This document shows positions 58,345-64,000 of a stretch of 64,000 nucleotides of DNA, in pieces (positions within the stretch are counted from its first letter, which is position 1; each line of letters opens with the position of its first letter). The translations under genes and the position numbers were made by a program. The notes beneath the pieces were generated by a model. That model was not told where the DNA came from and did no database searches. It saw only the letters and a program-made list of their open reading frames with translations. Location: positions 1,054,001 to 1,118,000 of the forward strand of contig CAWAVB010000001.1 of NCBI GenBank assembly GCA_963785415.1. The letters run 5' to 3'. The stretch comes from Bog-793 sp963785415. Lineage in GTDB: Bacteria; Actinomycetota; Acidimicrobiia; Acidimicrobiales; Bog-793.

Positions 58345-59664
58345 ATGGGCGAGCCGGCACAGACGAGTCGGGGGGACGTCGGCCGTGGCCTGGTTCAGAA
58401 CCGCGCGCCCGCCACAGCTTCCCGCGGCCACGGCACCGCGCAAACGGGACTGCGGCACCTCCGCTTCGACGTCGGAAACCGGCCGTTCCTCGTGCTTGTC
58501 GAGCTGACGCGGGCGTGCGAGCTCGCCTGCCGCCACTGCCGTGCCGAAGCGAAACGGGAACGCGACCCGGACGAACTGACGACGACCGAGATCGCCGCGA
58601 TCCTCGACGACCTCGGTTCACTCGGCGCGCCGCGGCCCATCGTCGTGTTCACGGGGGGCGACCCGCTCATGCGTCCCGACCTCGTCGAACTCGTCCGACA
58701 CGGCGTGGACGCGCAGCTCGCCGTGGCGGTCGCCCCGGCCGGAACCCCGCGCGCGGCACCGGCCGTCCTCGGCGAGCTCCGGCGAGCGGGCGTGTCGACG
58801 GTCTCGTTCTCGCTCGACGGTGCGAGCGCCAGCACCCACGACGCCTTCCGGCTCACCCAGGGCTCTTTCAACTGGACCGTCGCCGCCTGCACGGCGGCCC
58901 GTCGGGCCGGGCTTCGCCTTCAACTCAACACGACGGTGACCGAGGAGACGGCCCATGAGCTGCCCGAGGTGCTCGATCTGGCGCGTCGCCTCGGCGTGGG
59001 TCTCTGGAGCGTGTTCTTCCTCGTGCCGATGGGACGGGGGAAGGCCCTCCGGCCGCTCTCCGCCGAAGGGATCGAGGACGTCCTCGAGTTCCTCTTCGAG
59101 GCCGCGGCGGTCATCCCCCTCAAGACGACCGAGGCTCCCCAGTACCGCCGGATCGTCCTCCGTCACGGCTCCGGCGCGCCGACGGGAACGGCGGAGCGGG
59201 GAGCCCTCTACGCCGAGCTCCACGACCGTCTCGGCGGCCTCGGAATCCCCCTTCGGGTCCGGACGGAAGCGGGGATCACCGCCGCCTCCGGCGCGGGCCA
59301 CCGGCGCCCACCGCTCGTCGTCGGGGACGGGCAGGGCGTCGTCTTCGTCTCGAGCCGCGGCGACGTCCAACCGAGCGGATTCCTCCCGCTCGTCGCGGGC
59401 AACGTGCGGGACCGGCCTCTCGCTGAGATTTACGCCGACTCGGGGTTGTTCAGGTCATTGCGCGACCCGGAACAGCTCCGCGGGCGCTGCGGCCGTTGCG
59501 AGTACCGGGATTCTTGTGGCGGATCGCGCGCCCGGGCCTTCGCGGCCAATGGTGATCCGCTCGCCGAGGACCCGGGATGTCCTTACGAACCGGGGTCGAC
59601 GCCCGCGCTCGGACCGGCGGGCACGCCGAGATCGCGGGCTACCGCCACGGGCCTCCGGTCGTGA
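58345..59664 (+). CDS. radical SAM/SPASM protein, TIGR04053-like
   Basis: A 439-residue radical SAM enzyme. The SAM cluster motif is CELACRHC near residue 58 within LVELTRACELACRHCRAEA. FTGGDPLMRPDL and SFSLDGASASTHD follow. A C-terminal SPASM domain holds CGRCEYRDSCGGSRARAF and a late DPGCPYEP for auxiliary clusters. SPASM proteins usually modify peptides or small molecules. ATG 58345 has GGGAG ten bases upstream. TATAGT at 58274-58279 is a possible -10. Confidence 0.87.
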   Translation: MGEPAQTSRGDVGRGLVQNRAPATASRGHGTAQTGLRHLRFDVGNRPFLVLVELTRACELACRHCRAEAKRERDPDELTTTEIAAILDDLGSLGAPRPIVVFTGGDPLMRPDLVELVRHGVDAQLAVAVAPAGTPRAAPAVLGELRRAGVSTVSFSLDGASASTHDAFRLTQGSFNWTVAACTAARRAGLRLQLNTTVTEETAHELPEVLDLARRLGVGLWSVFFLVPMGRGKALRPLSAEGIEDVLEFLFEAAAVIPLKTTEAPQYRRIVLRHGSGAPTGTAERGALYAELHDRLGGLGIPLRVRTEAGITAASGAGHRRPPLVVGDGQGVVFVSSRGDVQPSGFLPLVAGNVRDRPLAEIYADSGLFRSLRDPEQLRGRCGRCEYRDSCGGSRARAFAANGDPLAEDPGCPYEPGSTPALGPAGTPRSRATATGLRS

Positions 59665-59746
59665 TGGCTCGGCCCCCCGGTTCTCGGCCCCCGTCAGAGG
59701 TGGGCGCGGTCACCGCACCGATCGCCGTCGCGCCAGGAACACCGCG

Positions 59747-61165
59747 GTGACCCTCCCGCGGATCATCCAGGGGGGTATGGGCATCGGCGTCTCGGACTGG
59801 CGTCTGGCCGGGGCGGTCGGCCGCGCCGGCGGCCTCGGCGTCGTCTCCGGCGTCGCGCTCGATTCGATGCTCTGCCGGCGCCTCCAGGACGGGGATCGCG
59901 ACGGGCAGCTGCGCCAGGCGCTCGCCCAGTTCCCGGCTCCGAAGATCACCGACAAGGTGCTGGACCGCTACTTCATCCAGGGCGGGCGCCCAGCCGACCA
60001 GCCGTACCGCCTCGCGCCACGGCTCTCGCTCGAGCCGTCACTCGACCGGCTGCGACTGGCGGTGGTCGCCGCCTTCGCCGAGGTCCACCTCGCGAAACAG
60101 GCGGCGCACGGCGCGCCAGTCGGAATCAACTTCCTCGAGAAGATCCAGCTTGCGACGCCGGCCGCGGCCTACGGCGCCCTGCTGGCGGGCGTCGACTTCG
60201 TCCTCGTGGGGGCCGGGATCCCGGCACGTCTCCCCTCTCTCCTCGACGACCTGGCGCGGCACCACGAGGTCGACTTCCCGATCGACGTCGCCGGGGCGGG
60301 AAGTGCGCGCCACTCCATCCGCTTCGACCCCGTCGCCACGCTCGGCCGCGCGCCCGGAGACCTGGTCCGGCCGCTCTTTCTGGCGATCGTGTCATCGAAC
60401 ACCCTCGCCGCCTACCTCGCCCGCGACGACGAGACCCGTCCCGACGGGTTCGTCGTCGAGGGGGAGATCGCCGGCGGTCACAATGCACCTCCCCGCGGGG
60501 TCCTGCAGCTCGACCGGAGCGGGGATCCCGTCTACGGCCCCCGGGACGTGACCGACACGGCCCAGTTCAGTGCGCTCGGCCTGCCGTTCTGGCTCGCCGG
60601 CGGCTACTCCCGACCCGAACGGGTCGCCGCGGCGCGCGCCGCCGGCGCCACCGGCGTCCAGGTCGGCACGCTCTTCGCCTTGAGCCGTGACTCCAATCTC
60701 GTCGGTTCGCTCCGCAACGAGATCCTTTCCGCGCTCGGCGAGGGACGTCCCGACGTGCGCACCGATTCGCGCGCCTCCCCGACGGGGTTCCCGTTCAAGG
60801 TGGCCCAGATCCCCGGCACGCTGGCGGACGAGGACGTCTACCGGGAACGGGCGCGGATCTGTGACCTCAGCTACCTGCGCATCCCGTTCGTGAAACCGGG
60901 CGGCACGATCGGCTACCGCTGCCCGGCGGAACCCGTCGACGCCTATCTGCGCAAGGGCGGCGACCCGTCGGAGACGGTCGGCCGGGTCTGCCTCTGCAAT
61001 GCGCTCATGTCGGCGGTCGGGCTCGGTCAACGCCGTCTCGACGGGAGCGTCGAGCCGGCGATCTCGACGCTCGGCGCGGATCTGGACGGCGCGCGCGAAC
61101 TCCTCCGGCGCCACCCCGACGGATGGGGCGCAGCCGACGTCGTCGCCTACCTCGGCGGCGCGTAG
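59747..61165 (+). CDS. nitronate monooxygenase-like FMN protein with Cys-rich C-terminal extension
   Basis: A 472-residue TIM-barrel flavoprotein. The N-terminus PRIIQGGMGIGVSDWRLAGA and GFVVEGEIAGGHNAPPRG, LAGGYSRPERVAAARAAGA and VQVGTLFAL match 2-nitropropane dioxygenase/nitronate monooxygenase proteins. The C-terminal 100 residues add cysteines (ICDLSYLR, YRCPAEP, RVCLCNALMSAVG), so it is longer than typical nitronate monooxygenases and the substrate may differ. GTG 59747 starts 82 nt after the SPASM gene. Confidence 0.85.
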   Translation: MTLPRIIQGGMGIGVSDWRLAGAVGRAGGLGVVSGVALDSMLCRRLQDGDRDGQLRQALAQFPAPKITDKVLDRYFIQGGRPADQPYRLAPRLSLEPSLDRLRLAVVAAFAEVHLAKQAAHGAPVGINFLEKIQLATPAAAYGALLAGVDFVLVGAGIPARLPSLLDDLARHHEVDFPIDVAGAGSARHSIRFDPVATLGRAPGDLVRPLFLAIVSSNTLAAYLARDDETRPDGFVVEGEIAGGHNAPPRGVLQLDRSGDPVYGPRDVTDTAQFSALGLPFWLAGGYSRPERVAAARAAGATGVQVGTLFALSRDSNLVGSLRNEILSALGEGRPDVRTDSRASPTGFPFKVAQIPGTLADEDVYRERARICDLSYLRIPFVKPGGTIGYRCPAEPVDAYLRKGGDPSETVGRVCLCNALMSAVGLGQRRLDGSVEPAISTLGADLDGARELLRRHPDGWGAADVVAYLGGA

Positions 61166-61200
61166 CCCGATCCCGGCGGGCCGAAGGCCCGGCGGGGCTA
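61163..61200. terminator. bidirectional hairpin terminator
   Basis: TAGCCC (61163-61168) pairs with GGGCTA (61195-61200), and GGGCC-GAA-GGCCC forms the top of the stem. The outer arms contain the stop codons of both convergent genes. No U-tract is present, which is usual in very GC-rich actinobacteria. Confidence 0.6.
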
Positions 61201-62325
61201 ACCGGCGGAGACGGGGATGAGCCGCGGCGCCGTGTCGGCGCCCTCGGGCCAGCGACGCCGGCTCACGCGCGACAGCCTGGAAAGGAGCGGCACGATCGTC
61301 GGGTCGTCGGTGACGGGGCGGATCTCGAGCGCGCCGGCGGCGCGCATCGCCGAGACGATCTCGGCACCGCGCTCGGTCCGCACAATGGTGAGCGTCCAGT
61401 CGTTGTCAACGCCGATGCCACCGGCGGAGATGTCCGCGTGCTCGGCCGCGAAGTCCGGGCATTGCAGGCAACCCTCCCGCGTCCAGGCATGCGCCTCCTT
61501 GAGCGGGATCTCGTGATAGCCGCCGTCGAGGGTCCAGACCTGGAACACGCCCTTGATGTTCATCTTTACGATCTCCTCGCGGCGCAGCCCGTAGCGCGCC
61601 TCGAACAGCTCGGCGAAGATCGCGTCATCGAAGGTCTTCGAGCACAAAAGGCCGACCGTGAGCGCGAACCGGCGCGCGACCTTGCCAGCCTTGCGCGTCG
61701 ACATCGCCGCGGGCGCCGAGGCCTGGCAGCTCATGCCGACGAGCGCGACCCGTTCGGCGCCCGACGAGATCGCCTCCGGGTAGGCGAGCGGGTTCGCCGA
61801 ATACGTATAGCGGGACCCAGCCGAACGCAGCACGTCGGCGCGGTTACGCGCCACCCCGGGTACGGCACGCCAGGTCGAGCCGTCGCCCTCGAGGTACGAG
61901 ACGAGCGCGGCGTCGACGACGTCGTGCTCGAGCGCCCAGACGAGGAGCGCCGAGACGAAGCCCCCGTCCTGGCCGGCCGCGGCGATCTCGGGATCCGTCG
62001 TCCGGGTGAGCAGCGTCTCGCTGGCGATCCCGTAGACCTCCTCGGCGGTACGGGTCCGCCCGAACAGGAACGAGTCGATCTCGGGTTCCCAGGCGCGAAA
62101 GCGCGGGCACGCCCGCGTGCACAGCGTGCAGCCACGCTCGCCGTGCGTGCAGTTCTCGGGTCCCCCCGCGTCGTCGATGTGGAACGGGCGGTATCGACCC
62201 TCCGACGCGTCGTAGCCCAGCACGTCATACGGGCAGGCGATGACGCAGCTGGCACAGCCGGTGCACAGCCCGGAGGTGACGACCTCGGTGAAGAGTTCAG
62301 CCCACTGCGGCTTCTCGGGGGGCAT
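61198..62325 (-). CDS. coenzyme F420 hydrogenase/dehydrogenase beta subunit (FrhB family)
   Basis: A 375-residue iron-sulfur flavoprotein-like enzyme. The N-terminal cluster motifs are CTGCASCVIACP and RGCTLCTRACPRF. Then come AAGQDGGFVSALLVWALEH, GMSCQASAPAAMS and, near the C-terminus, EGCLQCPDFAAEHADISAGG. FrhB relatives transfer electrons between F420 and other carriers or reduce substrates with F420H2; the substrate is unknown. ATG 62325 lies nine bases after the bcp stop. Confidence 0.88.
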   Translation of the reverse strand: MPPEKPQWAELFTEVVTSGLCTGCASCVIACPYDVLGYDASEGRYRPFHIDDAGGPENCTHGERGCTLCTRACPRFRAWEPEIDSFLFGRTRTAEEVYGIASETLLTRTTDPEIAAAGQDGGFVSALLVWALEHDVVDAALVSYLEGDGSTWRAVPGVARNRADVLRSAGSRYTYSANPLAYPEAISSGAERVALVGMSCQASAPAAMSTRKAGKVARRFALTVGLLCSKTFDDAIFAELFEARYGLRREEIVKMNIKGVFQVWTLDGGYHEIPLKEAHAWTREGCLQCPDFAAEHADISAGGIGVDNDWTLTIVRTERGAEIVSAMRAAGALEIRPVTDDPTIVPLLSRLSRVSRRRWPEGADTAPRLIPVSAG

Positions 62326-62334
62326 GGGGTGCTG

Positions 62335-62799
62335 TCAGCTCTCGAGGGCGGCGAGCACCTTCGCGGCGTGCCCATCGGCCTTCACGTGGCGCCAGATCCG
62401 CTCGACCCGGCCCTCCTCGTCGACGAGGAACGTGGAACGGATGACGCCGACGCTCACCCGGCCGTACAGCGTCTTCTCGCCCCAGGCGCCGTAGCGCTTC
62501 ATCGTCGCGTGCTGCGGATCCGAGGCGAGGCGCACCCCGAGGCCGTACTTCGTCCGGAAGCGCCGGTGCGACTCGTCCCCGTCCGGGGAGATGCCGACCA
62601 CGTCGACCCCGAGGGCAGCGAAGTCCGCGAGCAGGTCGTTGAACTGGCAGGCCTCCTTCGTGCAACCCGGCGTGTCGTCGGCGGGATAGAAGTAGACGAC
62701 GACCTTGCGTCCGGCGTAGTCCGACAGCGATACCTTCGCCCCGTCCTGGTCTGGAAGGCTGAACGCGGGAGCCTTGTCGCCCGCTATGAGCTCTGCCAC
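62335..62799 (-). CDS. bcp: thioredoxin-dependent peroxiredoxin Bcp/PrxQ
   Basis: A 154-residue peroxiredoxin. The peroxidatic Cys46 and resolving Cys51 are in DDTPGCTKEACQFN, the Cys-X4-Cys arrangement of Bcp. VVYFYPADD and GISPDGDESHRRF complete the family pattern. It reduces hydroperoxides with thioredoxin. GTG 62799 has AAGGAGG four to five bases upstream. Confidence 0.95.
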   Translation of the reverse strand: MAELIAGDKAPAFSLPDQDGAKVSLSDYAGRKVVVYFYPADDTPGCTKEACQFNDLLADFAALGVDVVGISPDGDESHRRFRTKYGLGVRLASDPQHATMKRYGAWGEKTLYGRVSVGVIRSTFLVDEEGRVERIWRHVKADGHAAKVLAALES

Positions 62800-62913
62800 A
62801 ACGCCTCCTTGTCTCGCCGGATTCGTTCGAAGGATACACACGAGCCGATTGGGCGACTGCGCTGATCCCGGCGTTCGTCGGTCGCGGCTCCCGACGGTGA
62901 GAGACTCGTGATC

Positions 62914-64000
62914 ATGAGCGGAACGCCTTCCTTCGGTGCGCTCGGCGTCGACGCGAAACTCGTCCAGGCGTTGCACGCCGAGGGCATCGACCAACCCTTC
63001 GACGTGCAGACGCTAACGATCCCCGACGCGATCGCCGGCCGCGACGTCTGCGGCAAGGCGAAGACCGGCAGCGGCAAGACGCTTGCCTTCGGGCTGCCGA
63101 TGCTGATGGCGACCCCGGCCTCAAAGTCGCGCCTGCCGGCCTCGCTCGTCCTCGAACCGACGCGTGAGCTGGCACTCCAGGTGACCGAGGTGCTCGCCCG
63201 GTTGGGCAAGGCGATCGACCGGCGGGTCGGCGCCGTCTACGGCGGAGCCGACCTCGACGAGCAGGTCCTCATGGTGGCCCGGGGCCTCGACCTCGTCGTC
63301 GCGACCCCGGGACGCCTCATCGATCTCGTCGACCGCAAGGCGGTCGCCCTCTCGGAGATCTCGACCCTGGTCGTCGACGAGGCGGACCGCATGGCCGACA
63401 TGGGGTTCATGCCGCAGGTCGAATGGCTGCTCCGCCACATCACCGGTCCACACCAGACGCTGCTGTTCTCGGCGACGCTCGACTCGACCGTCGACCGCCT
63501 GGTAAAGCGCTATCTCACCGACCCCGTCTTCCACGAAACGCACTCGGACCAGGTGACCGTCGACGAGATGGAGCACCATTTCTTCAAGGTCCACCAGCTC
63601 GACAAGGCGAAGGTCGTCGGCACGATCGCCCACGGGGCGGGAAAGACCCTCGTGTTCGTGCGCACGAAACGGGGCGCCGACCGCCTCACGGCGGCGCTCC
63701 ACGCCGAGGGAGTGCGAGCCGCCGCGATCCACGGGGACCTGCGCCAGGGGGCGCGCGAGCGCGCTCTCCGCGACTTCGCGAAAGGCAAGCTCGAGGCGCT
63801 CGTCGCGACCGACGTGGCGGCCCGCGGGCTCGACATCGAGGGCGTCGACGTCGTCGTCCACTACGACCCGCCGGAAGACCAGAAGGCGTACATCCACCGC
63901 TCGGGACGCACCGCGAGGGCCGGCGAGGCCGGCGTCGTGGTGACCCTGCTGCTATGGGACCAGGAGCTCCCCGCCGAGCGGCTCCAACGCCGACTCGGTC
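62914..64000 (+). CDS. DEAD-box RNA helicase, 3' end beyond window
   Basis: About 362 codons of a DEAD-box helicase, open to the right edge. The Q motif region precedes AKTGSGKT (motif I). LEPTRELALQ (Ia), VATPGRLIDL (Ib), VVDEADRMADM (II), FSATLD (III), VRTKRGADRL (IV), ATDVAARGLDIEGVD (V) and YIHRSGRTARAG (VI) are all intact. It unwinds RNA in ribosome assembly or mRNA decay. ATG 62914 was chosen; a GTG six bases earlier is also in frame. Confidence 0.93.
   Translation, partial: MSGTPSFGALGVDAKLVQALHAEGIDQPFDVQTLTIPDAIAGRDVCGKAKTGSGKTLAFGLPMLMATPASKSRLPASLVLEPTRELALQVTEVLARLGKAIDRRVGAVYGGADLDEQVLMVARGLDLVVATPGRLIDLVDRKAVALSEISTLVVDEADRMADMGFMPQVEWLLRHITGPHQTLLFSATLDSTVDRLVKRYLTDPVFHETHSDQVTVDEMEHHFFKVHQLDKAKVVGTIAHGAGKTLVFVRTKRGADRLTAALHAEGVRAAAIHGDLRQGARERALRDFAKGKLEALVATDVAARGLDIEGVDVVVHYDPPEDQKAYIHRSGRTARAGEAGVVVTLLLWDQELPAERLQRRLG

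Overview
The window is very GC-rich, densely packed with genes and mostly syntenic with the core chromosome of Actinomycetota. Support comes from an actinobacterial mIHF, a bacterial proteasome activator (Bpa), the trio SCO1664-like / DUF3090 / MSMEG_4193-type phosphatase known from mycothiol-producing actinobacteria, a coenzyme-F420-type FrhB protein, a menaquinone gene set and a PriA-like protein without helicase motifs. An early-branching class such as Acidimicrobiia is my best guess, but this is inference. No rRNA, tRNA, CRISPR array, prophage or insertion sequence was seen.

Layout. (1) 1-8154, minus strand: the 3'-truncated end of an MFS drug/proton antiporter, a TauE/SafE permease, an M16 peptidase, pnp, rpsO, a methyltransferase fused to an Ada metal domain, and an ECF sigma factor. 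(2) 8151-22084, minus strand: a long macromolecule and pyrimidine operon, in transcription order pyrR, pyrC, carA, carB, pyrD, pyrF, mIHF, gmk, rpoZ, coaBC, metK, priA. Genes are joined by ATGA/GTGA/CTGA overlaps, and pyrB is absent. (3) 22276-24010: an arsenic cassette, arsR divergent from arsC-arsM, with no efflux pump. (4) 24038-31218, minus strand: nfu, then aroC, fused aroK-aroB, aroQ, an Xaa-Pro peptidase, efp, nusB and an AIR-synthase-related gene. The usual nusB-to-pyrR junction is where the arsenic cassette sits.

(5) 31296-35467: an ATP-grasp protein coupled to a CCAEP-tail radical SAM protein, then Cys-rich and small conserved proteins. This is the least understood part. (6) 35569-41155: RNase D, a flavin reductase, a DUF885 metallopeptidase, tyrS and a DUF169 protein. 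(7) 41152-50120: menD, menH, menA, menB and menE scattered over both strands, a YyaL-type thioredoxin-domain protein and two unknowns. (8) 50376-58170, minus strand: dnaE, bpa, msrB, unknowns and the mycothiol-associated trio. (9) 58345-64000: a SPASM radical SAM protein, a nitronate monooxygenase-like enzyme, FrhB, Bcp and a DEAD-box helicase cut by the right edge.

Two patterns recur. Many genes start 6-7 nt after a TANNNT hexamer with no Shine-Dalgarno sequence, which suggests leaderless transcripts. Three genes (priA, the CCAEP radical SAM gene and menD) each carry a one-base frameshift. Because menD is otherwise intact and such genes are rarely dispensable, residual assembly indels are at least as likely as real pseudogenes.
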